Made by a program: the position numbers and the translations under genes. A stretch of 64,000 nucleotides of DNA from Ambrosia x helenae (Eukaryota; Streptophyta; Magnoliopsida; Asterales; Asteraceae). Location: contig JAUTDX010001407.1 of the NCBI GenBank assembly GCA_030844895.1, positions 1-64,000 of the forward strand. The letters are read 5' to 3'. Every line of letters starts with the position of its first letter. Position 1 is the first letter of the stretch. Below are positions 24,600 to 35,268 of the stretch, in pieces. Below the pieces are notes generated by a model that saw only the letters and a program-made list of their open reading frames with translations, made no database searches and was not told the DNA's origin.

Positions 24600-25331
24600 T
24601 GTGTGTGGGGGTATGCCGCGTTGTTAACTCATTTATTGGTTTATACATAATCAAACCATATGACATGCGCTCTTTGTTTTGCGGACAAAACAATATGAAC
24701 ATTTAATATAAACTAGTATTATCAACCAACACACGTTGCGCGTGTTGCAAGAGGCACAAAAGTAGTTAAGGGTAGTTGTTTAGTTACGTTCATAAAAAAA
24801 GATAACATTGTTTTACGACAACACTTTAATATGCAGATTTTTTTCTGAGATGACTCATAGACCTCATGTGCCGATTAAAACCTATGTTTTCTGATGCTTC
24901 CCTTTGTCTGCAACCGATGAATCCTCTGTAGGTTAGAGTATGATAATTTTTATATCGAAAGATGTTTAAAGTTTAAATTTATTGATTACATGGTGAAAAC
25001 ATTAATTCTCTTTTGGCCGGCACGGGTTCAGAATTGCTTTTTGGTGCATGGGTTGACGGTTGGAGAGCATCTGAAGTTTTTTTTGTGTTGGTTTCGAAAG
25101 AAAGCAAGCATTGTTCACTATGCAGCTGGTTTTGAGGTCTTTTTTTTGTCCTTTTAAATTATGATTTGAAACTATGCATCTTTATTCTCTATCTCCAGCG
25201 GTGGTTGGCTACCTTATCAGAGAAGGTGGCGCGTCACTGCTTCCTGTCTTGTCACATATTGTGGCTGATATTCTGTACCTGAATACAAATTAACATGAAA
25301 CCATATGTCATGCATGTATTTTCTTTGGATC
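24600..25331. other. Intergenic sequence with a Helitron-3'-end-like motif
   Basis: At 24713 the sequence ACTAGT..ACACGTTGCGCGTGT resembles, in reverse, the hairpin plus CTAG of a Helitron 3' end, but no matching 5' end was found. Near 25195-25300 a short frame reads VVGYLIREGGASLL, which could be a captured gene fragment; I could not identify it. Confidence 0.35.
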
Positions 25332-25334
25332 TAA

Positions 25335-27135
25335 GGGGGGAAGAGGCGTCTATAGATTAGTTTTTTCACTTAACTGATTTTAACCAATCCTGCACTGCCA
25401 CATCACTTAACTGATTTACTTCACTAAAACACTTTTTGGAGGCAACACTCCACTGATTCACTTCACTGAAATCTTTATTTTTTAGTTTTTTTAAGAAACA
25501 TTAACTAAACATATTATTAAACTAATAAAATAAACTTACAATATTAAAAGTAAATAAAAAATAAACTAAATAGAAGAAAAACTATTCGGAGGCCTCCGCT
25601 TCGAGGTGCGGTAGATCAAGTCCGTCTAGATGTTCCACGTGATCATTTCGAAGTCGGAAATGAGTATCGGAGTCTGTCAACTCCGAAAGGGCTTGGTCGT
25701 CGAAGAACAGTTGGATTGGGGGATCGTGTATGTGGACCGGTGATATCGCACGCTCCTCGTCTTTAATGATCATGTTGTAAAATATCATGCACGTATAGAC
25801 GATGACGCTACACCTAGCAGCGGTTGTCGGCCTCAAGGGTCGTGCGGTAATTCCCCATTTTCCCTTTAATGCTCTGAACGCTCGCTCAACATCCTTCTTT
25901 GCCGCCTTAACGAATTTCTTTTCCTTAGGATCGGTCGGATATCGAAACGCTTTCACAAACGTTGACTAAGATGGTTAGATGCCATCGGTAAGATAATATC
26001 CACGTTTACATAACTGGCCATTTAAAGTAAATGGACACTGCGGCGTCGTTCCGTTTTGTTGGGTAAGAAAAACTGGGGATTGTTGGAGAACATTTATATC
26101 GTTGAGTGAATCGGGGGGGGGGGGGGGGGCAAAAAAATGCATGCCAAAACCACATATCTTGCGAAGCAACCGCCTCACATATATTGTCTTCATAATTCCA
26201 TAGGACATGCTCGTCATACTAAATGCGTGCAATCAATGCTACCGATCATGTCGGGAAGGTGATGTCTTTATTCATGTGCTTCGTACAAACACGCAATGTC
26301 GTGACTTATTGGTCTTCGTAAAAACTCAGCTCCGTATAACTTAATGACGACATTGCAAAAAATTTGTAAACATTCGTGTGACGTCCTCTCAGACATACAT
26401 AAATACTCATCGTATTCGTCTGGAGGATTACCGGTTGCGAGTTGTTTCACCGCTGATGATACTTTTTGTATGGGCGTAAAACTCTTTCTAAACCGACCGT
26501 CCACGTCCTCTCTAAACCATTCGAAGTTTGCTTCAACATCTGCTACAATTTTTAGTAATAGACGTCTCGACATGCGATACCTTAGTTTAAACTGTTTCTC
26601 GGTGTATTTTGGTACGTCGGCAAAATAGTCATCTATTAACGAGTATGGCCTCCTTCACGATCACGTGGCACATATCTTTTTTTTAGATGTTGCTGTGTCT
26701 TCCTCTGCAGCTCGCTTGCCAAGGTTCATGAGAAACTCAATGCTATTATCGCTTGATTGTAAAATCGGGTGCACTTCAAGCGGGGGAATGATAACTTGAT
26801 CATCTTAGACGTCAATGTCACTCATTTTTTTTAAAGTATGGAGATAATTTCTATTATTTTTTATACTAAACCGTGGGATTGTATTTCTATTATAGGCATT
26901 ATGATAAAAACGGTCACAAAATATGACCGTTTGAAAACACAAATTAAATTCAACGGTCAAAAATGAAATTAAAAAACATAAAAATTCGACCGTTGCATTT
27001 AATATCACAACTTACCATCCCGTTAGATAGAACCAGAAAACGGTTCACGGGACCTCTACCAGTACTGGTGGCGGCGGTGTTACCGTACTGGTAGTGGGGT
27101 ACCCGTGACGTTTTCTGGTAGTGCCCCGTCCACCC
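25335..27135 (-). mobile_element. PIF/Harbinger DNA transposon, complete ends
   Basis: The terminal repeats GGGGGGAAGAGGCG and (reverse complement of the right end) GGGTGGACGGGGCA are imperfectly inverted. TAA is duplicated at 25332-25334 and 27136-27138. The 1.8-kb interior carries only the transposase gene on the minus strand; the Myb/SANT ORF1 usual for this superfamily is absent, so the element would need help in trans even if its transposase were intact. Confidence 0.85.
25582..26825 (-). pseudogene. PIF/Harbinger transposase (HARBI1/ALP1-like), broken
   Basis: Fragments in order on the minus strand: RDREGGHTRLIDDYFADVPKY and FRLRYRMSRRLLLKIV-type N-terminus (26690-26530); a MIGSIDC segment with the first catalytic Asp (about 26255); NDINVLQQSP with the second Asp (about 26080); GYYLTDGI (about 25985); and DVERAFRALKGKWGI with the third acidic residue (about 25870). 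It is interrupted by stops and frameshifts, including a run of 17 C on the coding strand (26113-26129), which lies beside NDINVL. A likely start (MSDIDV) at 26825 is followed by a stop. The nuclease is therefore not expressed intact. Confidence 0.92.
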
Positions 27136-27138
27136 TAA

Positions 27139-27490
27139 GTGATAACGCTTTGCTCTATAACTCTATAAGGCTTACATGTGGGTTGGCTTCTCAAGTGTTT
27201 CGTTACGGGTGCAGTACCAATGGGGCCTTTTATCATAGATGGTTTGGTTGTAGGTCAGGCAGGCATTGTAATACCATTCTTTATGTATATGCAATTAATT
27301 GATATAACCATTGATAGTAAAAGTTTTGCCATGCAGTTAATTACATGGTTAGCAGCAACATTTTATGATGTATTATAGTTTGTCTAACAATTTCACAAGT
27401 TGTCCTGCTTCCACATATTCTAGGTTCAAGTACACATGGGTACCATTCATAGATTGCAATTGTAAAGTACTTAAATGACACTATTTTGTA
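27139..27490. other. Short intergenic sequence
   Basis: Open frames of 60-70 codons occur (one reads GQAGIVIPFFMYMQLID), but they match no family I know and lack a gene context. Confidence 0.35.
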
Positions 27491-27493
27491 ATA

Positions 27494-27713
27494 CTCCATC
27501 CGTCCCAATTTAAATGTCCTCCTTTCCTTTTTTGTTTGTCCCAAATTAAATGTCCCTTTCAAAAAATGGAAATGTAATTTCCAGTTTTGCCCATAAAAGA
27601 CAAAACACAATCACCACTTTGAGTATATTATTGTCATTTTACCACATACAAACAAAAAAATTCTTAAAATGTGTGTTTTTGGAAGTGGGACATTTAAATT
27701 GGGACGGGGGGAG
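27494..27713. mobile_element. Stowaway MITE (Tc1/mariner)
   Basis: The ends CTCCATCCGTCCCAATTTAA and its inverted counterpart TTAAATTGGGACGGGGGGAG are the classic Stowaway terminus, flanked by the TA dinucleotide on both sides (27492-27493 and 27714-27715). It is 220 bp with no coding capacity. Confidence 0.95.
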
Positions 27714-27715
27714 TA

Positions 27716-28168
27716 TATCGTTTTACTTTTGAACAATGTTGGTTTTGAATTTGGTTGTTTTCTATTGTGGTGTGTTTTTCTGCATTTGTATTATCAATGG
27801 ATTAAATTCCATTTCCTATGAATAAAATTTTTATATTTTAGACAATTGTTATTGGTTATTAAGGTTTTTTTTAATGTTTTTATACAACCTTATGTTTTCC
27901 CTTTATGAAATTCATTGGGGCAAATCGTCTTGTTAGAATTACAAAGTGATTGCATGTTGCAAATCATGTTAACAACATTTTAAGAAAAAAATCGCCTTAA
28001 TTACACACTACAAGAAAATGAAGCTAATGCAACCTTGGTAAAATTTTCATTAGGCTTTAAAAATGTTACATCAGACCTAATGCTACTTTTTATCAAAGGC
28101 TGCGTTAGGCGAAGTTGCATTAGATATAAGACAACCTTTTTATTAGCAAATGCAACCCTTTTAAAATG
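27716..28168. mobile_element. CACTA-like terminus and short spacer
   Basis: CACTACAAGAAAA at 28006 is the canonical CACTA (En/Spm) terminal sequence. It is followed by a subterminal region rich in GCAACC/ATTAGGC words to about 28160. A matching opposite terminus was not found; the region was split by the Pack-MULE and possibly by a Helitron. 27716-28005 shows nothing recognisable. Confidence 0.6.
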
Positions 28169-28407
28169 GGGGGAAATGCAATTTAATAACGGTCCCAACT
28201 TGTCATGTTTTATTTTGTTGGTCCCAAACTAACTGAGGTTAGTTTTCTCTGTTAAGTGCCAACGTGGCAGTCCACGTGGCAAAATCTGTCCCACTTGGCA
28301 AAAAAAAAAACGTGGGCCCTACAATGAACATGTGTCTTTGTCTTTTTTATTTAATATACCAATCTATATATTATACCAATCTATATACACACACATATAA
28401 ATATAAA

Positions 28408-28490
28408 TGGAGAGAGAGCGAGAGAGGGGGAGAGAGAGAGGGAGAAAGAGAGAGAGAGAGATAGAGAGAGAGAGGGAGAGAGAGAGAGAG
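28408..28490. repeat. (GA)n microsatellite in the Pack-MULE
   Basis: A nearly uninterrupted run of GAGAGA units with occasional GGG or AAA variants. It produces low-complexity reading frames on both strands which are not genes. Confidence 0.9.
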
Positions 28491-28756
28491 GGGGGTTCTC
28501 CACCACCGCCATCACCGTGGAGCCTGTCGTCTTCTCCACCACCGCTAACACCGTCGGTCGTCTTCTCCAACACCGTGGAGCCTGTCGTCTTCTCCAAAAT
28601 TAGGGCTTTTTTCGCTAATAATCGTTGTTTCTGTCGTCTTCTTCAATTTATGATGTTAGGGTAAGAACTAAGAACCCTAAATTTTGGGGAAAAGCCCTAA
28701 TTTTACAGGTGGTTGGTGGGGGTGAATGGTAGAGTTGGTGCAGGTGGTGGCAGCTA

Positions 28757-28880
28757 GCCACGATGGCTTGAGAAGGTTCTTGTTGCAAACAGTTCATCGG
28801 TGGTACAAGACGAAGTACTCGCCCATAGATTGGGTCTCGTTCCAATAAAAGTTGATCCAAGGGTGTTCGAATATATGTCA
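28757..28880 (+). pseudogene. Captured exon of an RNA polymerase I/III AC40-like (RPAC1) subunit
   Basis: The plus strand reads KVLVANSSSVVQDEVLAHRL followed by GLVPIKVDPRVFEYMS, which matches the conserved N-terminal dimerisation region of RPAC1/AC40 proteins (typically VQDE.LAHRLGL.PI..DPR.FEY). The segment ends with TCAG|GTTTTAATC, a plausible original exon-intron junction, so it was copied from genomic DNA and not from mRNA. Near the 5' end, ACGATGGCTTGAGAAG has lost two bases relative to the expected TMAxEK, so the frame is broken. RPB3 is less likely because it lacks the VQDE/DPR.FEY pattern. Confidence 0.85.
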
Positions 28881-29457
28881 GGTTTTAATCTTCTACATAT
28901 CTCCTAATTGTTGAAGCCCTAATTGCTTTTTGGGGAAGAAGCCCTAATTTGGTGGGAGCGGTTGGTGAGGTGGGAGTTGGGTGGTGAAGCAGACGGTGGT
29001 GAGCTGGTGACGGGTATTGGGTTTTGGGTGGGGGTGAACGGTGGTGGTCGGTGGGTAGTTGGTTGTGGTGGCAGGTGGTTGGTGGTGGTGGTGGGTGGTA
29101 CACAGACAAAGAGAGAAGAGAGAGATGAAAGTGTGTATATGTGTGTGTTTTTATGTGTATAATATATATATATATATATATATATTGATAAAAAAAACTT
29201 AAATAAAAAAAGACACCTTCATTGTGGGCCCACATGTTTTTTGCCAAGTGGAACAGATTGGCCACATCAGACGCCACGTGGCAGTCCACGTCAGCATTTA
29301 ACAGAAAAAGTTAACCTCAGTTAGTTTGGGACCAACAAAATAAAATACATGACAAGTTGGGACTGTTATCTTACAACTTTCAAGTTGGGACTGTTCCCTT
29401 CCAACCCCCCAAAGTTGGGATTATTAAATTCCATTTCCCCTTTAAAATGAGTTGTTA

Positions 29458-30678
29458 CTAGTGGGTAACCCGCGCGTTGCGGCGGAGTCGACAATACACG
29501 GTAGGAACATTTATTTTGCATGTATTTTAACTGAGTCTCTTTTCGCCGTTCGAGGAGATAGAATGTCCTTCACTCGCAATATTGCTAATGCAAAAAGAAG
29601 ATCACCAAAGTGTACTTCAAATGCATTGCTAAAGAAGTTAGATTATATGATTGTAAACAAACACATAATATTGCCATGAATAATATTTCTTTTTGGAATA
29701 TCAAAAATATATATTTGGGTAAAAATATGTATATATTATGAGGAATTTGAGCAAGTTATTCCCTTTTGAACCCATTTGGGTAAAACCGTAAAATACTACT
29801 TGTAAATGTAACCTCTAAATATAACAGTGTCAATAAATCAAATTAAAAAATATATAACATTCAAAACTCAAAACTCAAAGCATGTAGGTAGATTTCACTG
29901 TTTTAGCCCTACACTATCATAAGGATAAAAAAAATATGTTGCCTTCTGTTTAACTACCTAAAAATTGAGGGACCATATAGATGATGAGAGAATAAAAAAC
30001 ATCAACATTGCTAACATTTTGTTTGCTTTGTTTGCCATCATTTAGAGTCATGTTTCAAGTGTTAGAACAAACACCGCATACTAAAATATTTAAATCATAG
30101 CGTCGGGATTAAAAGTAAGTTAATTGTAGACTTGTAGTGAAAGATGTGAACTCAATCGGACTTCTGTATAGTAACCTATAAATTCTGTGTGCTTCTCGTT
30201 AATTTACATATAATTGATCCTAAGACATGTACATACGATAATTATTAACTAAGCATTTTTAAGTGGGTTGAGAGTATAAACAAGGGTGTATCACAATGTA
30301 GATACAAAAATAATGAAGGGTAACTTGATTGTGAATTTTTGATAATTTAATGAAATAAGTTACCCCATAGGAAGATGTAATAATTTAATGTAAATACAAA
30401 AATAATGAAGGATAACTTGATTGTGAATTTTTGATAATTTAATGAAATAAAGTTACCCTAGAGGAAGATATAATAATTTAATGTAAATACAAAAATAATG
30501 AAGGATAACTTGATTGTGAATTTTTTATAATTTAATGAAATAAAGTTACCCCATGGACATTTAGGGAAGAAAAGTGGTAAAATTTAGGAAATTGTAAAGA
30601 AACCCTTGATATACCATCTTAACTTTGGACAATTTCGACATATTTGTCCATAACTCCTCCTTTATAATGTAGTATAGA
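29458..30678 (-). mobile_element. Non-autonomous Helitron (1.2 kb, minus strand)
   Basis: Read on the minus strand it starts TCTATACTACATTATAAAG (30678 downward) and ends with a GC hairpin (CCGCCGCAACGCGCGG) followed by CTAG at 29461-29458. It sits between A and T, as Helitrons do, with no target duplication. No Rep/helicase is encoded. It contains three ~92-bp tandem units (30296-30555). The Helitron at 47389-48459 has the same terminal pattern. Confidence 0.85.
30296..30555. repeat. ~92-bp tandem repeat, three copies, inside Helitron
   Basis: Three successive units begin AATGTA(G/A)ATACAAAAATAA near 30296, 30388 and 30480. Each contains AACTTGATTGTGAATTTTT and TTTAATGAAATAA.GTTACCC. Copies two and three are closest to each other. 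Confidence 0.9.
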
Positions 30679-31309
30679 TTTTTGTCTAAATAACAATTTA
30701 TGAATTATTTTATTTCAAATTTTGACCAGAGTCCAACGGGTTATTCATAGTAATGTCTCGACTCCAAGGAGGTAAGGGTTCACTTTTAGTAGATTAGCGT
30801 TCACCATACAAAAATTGGTAGCGGCGTAACTTGTTACCAGCTTACCTGCTATCTTGACATAATTTTTATAATTATGGAGTGAAATGATTATTAAAGACTA
30901 AATAAAGTGATTGGTGTACTAATTTTGTTAATTTCTAGTTAAAATGACTTTTCTAAACATATATCACCTAAAACTAATATCATGTATAGTGGTCAGCTAA
31001 ATGGGCGTGGAAAGGACTTTTGGTGCCTTTTTTCACACTAGCACACCGCCCCAAGGGCGCCAATGGGTGTCAAATTGTCCAAGCGTGAAAGATTTCACAC
31101 AATGTTGTTTCCTTCGTCCAATCAGAAGCCACCCCACCTAATGGTTATATTATAATATTACCGTTAAAAAGAGTCGTTGCCTAAAAAAACAATTTTTTAC
31201 CTATTTAAACCTCAACTCAACCCATTTTTTTACATTATCCTCTTACAATCTTATACACTCTCTCATTTTTTTTATAAAATCTCCCCTATCTTTAAAAAAA
31301 AATATTATC
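30679..31309. other. Spacer and left end of a PIF-like element
   Basis: From about 30972 the sequence (CATGTATAGTGG...AAATGGGCGTGGAAAGG) resembles the terminal repeats of the MITEs at 54438-54797 and 55312-55523. It is therefore the probable left end of the PIF/Harbinger element whose ORF1 follows. The right end near 32750-32870 (GGGCTTGAAATTAACCAACCAC in the forward direction) is only loosely matching. Confidence 0.45.
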
Positions 31310-32640
31310 ATGCATCCATTCCGCAACCCTTTTGGTGTTCCATCCTACCCAACCAACCCAAACGCGTATCGCCCAAACACCACTCAACTGCTACCAACTT
31401 TTAACTATCAAGATTTCAACACGAGTACGATGGGGTTTTCTTAACTATTTAACATGCCCCAACAATATTTTTAAAGTCCAATGGGTTTCGCAAGCAATAT
31501 GAATATTAGCGTAGGTGGTACGTCGGGTTCTCAAGAAGAACCTGACCTCGACCAAGTGCCAGGGACACAACCCGAGCGCGAACCTGAGAGCTCTCAACCC
31601 AAAAAACGCTCTTATAAAAAAAGGAGATGTGTAGCCTCGTACACGAAGGCCTAATAAAGGTTGGGCCAAAGACAAGGAGTACGCAATCACACTAGCTTGG
31701 CTAGACATTTCGGAGGATCCCGATGTTGGTAAGTGTTATTTTTTATAATTCTATTTATCTTTATAAAATAAAGTATAATAATATATTTGTTCTATTATTT
31801 TTTTAGATAGAAAAAGTGTAATAATATATATATATTCTATTTATTTTTATAAAGTAAAGTACATTAACATATATGTTCTAATTATTGTAGCCAACTATCA
31901 AAGTTCTCTTCTATTTTGTGAGAATATTTTTCAAGGTGATGGGTAAAGGAGAATATATGAAAAACGACTAGATTTCAGGCAAATGGACTGACATAAACGC
32001 GAGATGCCATGCCTTTCATGAAGCTTTCCAACGTGTGAAGGATAATTGGGGTAGCGGTTGTAGCGATGCGTATATATTGAAAAAAAAAACGTTGGAAGAG
32101 TTCAACGCAATGCGTGGGACGTTCTCCTACGTTAGGTGTTGGGAGCTTCTAAAAGGAAGTCCTAAATGGGCTAAATACCGGGCATGACGTCTACTATTAG
32201 GTGAAAAGCCAAACGATTTAAAACCTCTTTTTCGCTTGATCCAGATACGCCCACTTCCGATGTTTGAAACGTCGATTTAAATGAGGATGTTCCCTAAGAG
32301 GAAGAGGAGTTGGCCTGACCGCCCGGAAGAAGAAACACACGAAAGGGGGGAATGGCAGAGTCGTCTTCGACAGGTGGCGAATTGAAATAAGACTATGAAG
32401 AGATGAATCGACGGCTTTAAGATATACGAGACCTTGGAGCTAGGCGTTTGGAGACAATGCAAGAAAGAGACGTCGAAAACAAAAAGATCGTTGTGATCCA
32501 AGAGGCGAGACAAATGGAGAAAGACATCGATTTTTTGTCTAAATCGATCGATAACCTCACGCGAGACGCGTTAATCTTAGCTCAAATGCGTAGACAACAA
32601 ATATGTGGTAAATACGGACTTTAGATTGTTTCGTTTTTTT
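31310..32640 (+). pseudogene. PIF/Harbinger ORF1 (Myb/SANT-like) remnant
   Basis: It starts MHPFRNPFGVPSYPTNPNAY, the Pro/Asn-rich N-terminus usual for these proteins. This is followed after breaks by QEEPDLDQVPGTQPEREPES, KKRRCVASYTKA, AKDKEYAITLAWLDISEDPD and, across an intron-like gap, KWTDINARCHAFHEAFQRVK, DNWGSGCSDAYIL, FSYVRCWELLKGSPKWAKY. These are the blocks of the Myb/SANT-like DNA-binding partner of PIF transposase (often labelled 'glutathione S-transferase T3-like'). Stops and frameshifts occur from MGFS onward. No transposase is adjacent, so it is a separate element from 25335-27135. Confidence 0.8.
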
Positions 32641-33428
32641 AGTATGTTTCGTATTTTTTTTATTATGGTATTGTAATTTTTTTATTTGCGTTTATGAAAT
32701 ATTATTTGTTTTAAATTTCAAATACTAATAATAATAATTGATTAATGATTGGAAGGTGCTTGAAATCACTATACTCCTTGTTAATTTCAAGCCCTTTCAA
32801 GCCTCATATGAAACCCACATAACATATGTCACATGATACCCAAGAAATGGGCTTGAAATTAACCAACCACTAACTCATTTGGTATATCACTTTGATGAAG
32901 ATGGTTTAATCGACTAAATTGGACAGGTTATGCAGCTGTCTCTTGATGCGATCGACTACAGTGTTCAGATTATGAGAAGAGTGACATCAATATGTTTTAT
33001 CTATAAGATTGTGAAAATGCTTCCAAATTATGCCAAAATCTTTGATTAAACTTTGTTTAGGACGATGGAAGTCAATGAACTTTTTTTTGCTTTGATGACA
33101 TGACGTCTCACCACCACAAACTCTCTCTTTCTCAAATTCTTTTTTGTTTTTCTTACAGAATTTAATATTATATTAATTAATTATGGTGATGGTGGAATTG
33201 CTTTATACTCCACCCTTTTATATAATAAGCTTCCATTTATATCTTTCTAATTATGGTAATGGTCTAATGAGAATTATCTATTTTAGAAGGTTCGAACAAT
33301 GCCATTGTATATGCGTATTACATTTTTGTTTATTTATAGATTAATATATTAACTTTTCCATATTTGTAAAAGTTCATAATGCTTTATGAGGTAGAGAATG
33401 CCCTAAAATGGCAGTATATTATTATAGC
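32641..33428. other. AT-rich intergenic sequence
   Basis: It includes the probable right end of the PIF element (about 32745-32880) and then ordinary AT-rich sequence without genes. Confidence 0.4.
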
Positions 33429-33757
33429 TTTTTTTTTAACGATAATTTTCTTATAGGTGATCGATTCATTGTCACGATATCGATTAAAGTCGTCACCCCG
33501 TCAAGGATGACCGAACTCCGTGTTCTATCGCATCCGGGCCGGCTTGTCAGCCTTGGTGGCGTTGCCTCCATACGAGTTGCCTCGCTGAAGTAACTGTCGG
33601 ATGGAAACCGGGTGACACTCAGGATCGATCCCCTCTCGGTGAGTTTGTCACCATCATTGCGCACAAATGCCTCATTATTTGATGCAGATGAGGATCGAAC
33701 TTGAGTCTCCTAGAAAAAAACTCAAGTCTTTCCACCATCTGATCTATAGATCATTGG
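33429..33757 (-). mobile_element. tRNA-derived SINE, ~330 bp (minus strand)
   Basis: On the minus strand an A-box-like AGATCAGATGGTGG and a B-box AAGTTCGATCCTC are followed by a GC-richer body (CCGGCCCGGATGCGATAG, CCTTGACGGGGTGACGAC) and end in eight A residues (33430-33437 as T). The GC-rich body stands out from the AT-rich flanks. Confidence 0.65.
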
Positions 33758-33948
33758 CATATTATACCTTGTATGGAGTCTATTTTAGCTTAACGTATAA
33801 TTAAGGTCAAATAATATATTTTGAGCTATTTGTTTCAACAAGTACATATAATGTAATTTTTTTGTTAAATGACAATTTTTTTTGAATGGTAAAATGTTAC
33901 ATAATGATAATCTCTACTAGTAAATTACATCAAATATCTATAACTTAT

Positions 33949-35110
33949 AATAAAAGAATTGAACTTTGATGATGTGGCATTCAATGGACGCTTCAACCAC
34001 TCCTTGAATGTGCCACGTGGCATCATGTAGGATTTTTAATTTTTGAGTTTTTTAATAAATCTCTTATAATAAAAGAATTGAACTTTAATGATGTGGCATT
34101 CAATGGACGCCTCAACCACTCCTTGAATGTGCCACGTGGCATCATGTAGGATTTTTTAATTTTTGAGTTTTTTTAATAAATCTATATATATTATAATTAT
34201 TTTAGGAAAAGATAAGAATTTAAAAACAAAATTAAATTTTTTCTCTAATGTTTCCTCCCATAACTTTTAAACGTTAATATCTTTTATATACGAGATTTTT
34301 TAAAGAAAAAAATTACACCAAATTAACGAGCGTTTTATTATTTTTCCAACAAGTACCATAGTGTTATATAAAAAACGGAGAAAAAAAAATCAACTATTTT
34401 TGTGGGGTTTTGTTTTCAAATATATTTTACACTACTAATAAATCACAAACGATAAACATAACTTCATAGGCATAGGCAGAGATTCCTTTTTTTTATATTT
34501 GAATATGATAACTTATGGCAGAAATTTGTTTAAAATAAATATTATTATTATTATTCATTAATCATGTATTGGCAAATCATTAATTAACTTATAATAAAAG
34601 AATTGAACTTTGATGATGTGACATTCAATGGAGGCCTCAACCTCTCCTTGAATGTGCCACGTGGCATCATGTAGGATTTTTTAATTTTGAGTTTTTTAAT
34701 AAATCTATATATATTATAATTATTTTAGGAAAAGATAAGAATTTAAAAACAAAATTAAATTTTTCTCTAATGTTTCCTCCCATAACTTTTAAACATTAAT
34801 ATCTTTTATATACGAGATTTTTTAAAGAAAAAAAATTACACCAAATTAACGAGCGTTTTATTATTTTTCCAACAAGTACCATAGTGTTATATAAAAAACG
34901 GAGAAAAAAAAAACAACTATTTTTGTGGGGTTTTGTTTTCAAATATATTTTACTCTACTAATAAATCGCAAACGATAAACATAACTTCATAGGCATAGGC
35001 AAAGATTCCTTTTTTTTATATTTGAATATGATAACTTATGGCAGAAATTTGTTTAAAATAAATATTATTATTATTATTCATTAATCATGTATTGGCAAAT
35101 CATTAATTAT
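33949..35110. repeat. Nested tandem duplications (about 115 bp and about 525 bp)
   Basis: A segment starting TATAATAAAAGAATTGAACTT occurs at 33949, 34064 and 34591. The first two copies are a ~115-bp tandem unit (containing TGTGCCACGTGGCATCATG). The second begins a ~525-bp unit that is repeated almost exactly to 35110, ending ATGTATTGGCAAATCATTAATTA. The start resembles a Helitron 5' end, but no CTAG-type 3' end could be paired with it. Confidence 0.9.
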
Positions 35111-35139
35111 GTTTTCGTATTAGATATTTTATTATGTTA

Positions 35140-35268
35140 TATTAGATATTTCAACCCCGGGCCACTCCCAGATAAAAGCTAGTATTCTATGATAGGAATT
35201 GAACCTTGGTCTCTTCCAACAAGCACAAAGCCAAAGCCAAAGCCTCTACCACCTAGCCAAAGCTAAAA
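35140..35268 (-). mobile_element. tRNA-derived SINE head (minus strand)
   Basis: On the minus strand TGGCTAGGTGGTAGAGGC (A-box region) is followed by AGGTTCAATTCCT (B-box) and then a short body containing GTGGCCCGGGG. No tail or target duplication was defined. Confidence 0.6.

Larger units (their letters stand above)
28169..29440 (+). mobile_element. Pack-MULE: Mutator-like element with long inverted repeats and captured gene sequence
   Basis: The terminal inverted repeats are about 150-200 bp. The left arm starts GGGGGAAATGCAATTTAATAA, and the right arm is its imperfect reverse complement including GTTAGTTTGGGACCAACAAAATAAAA. The 9 bp TTTAAAATG is duplicated at 28160-28168 and 29441-29449. 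There is no transposase. The interior holds a (GA)n run (28408-28490), TCTTCTCCACCACCG repeats, an exon of a host gene (separate entry) and GGTGG-rich sequence, ending with an (AT)n run at 29160-29185. It inserted next to the CACTA-like terminus. Confidence 0.93.

Noticed and set aside
24710..25330. A third complete Helitron
   Set aside because: A plausible reversed 3' terminus is present at 24713 but no TCTATA-type 5' terminus could be paired with it.
27178..27378. 66-codon frame resembling a membrane protein segment
   Set aside because: Hydrophobic but without a known family, neighbour or splice context.
28364..29289. Several open frames on both strands around the (GA)n run and GGTGG-rich stretch
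   Set aside because: Low-complexity translations (Arg/Glu or Ser/Leu and Pro-rich) inside the Pack-MULE; only the RPAC1-like exon is supported.
31445..31708. 87-codon minus-strand frame
   Set aside because: Antisense shadow of the PIF Myb/SANT ORF1 remnant.
34000..35110. Regularly repeated segments considered as a CRISPR-like array
   Set aside because: Units are long, adjacent and repeat their entire sequence without unique spacers; the DNA is plant nuclear.
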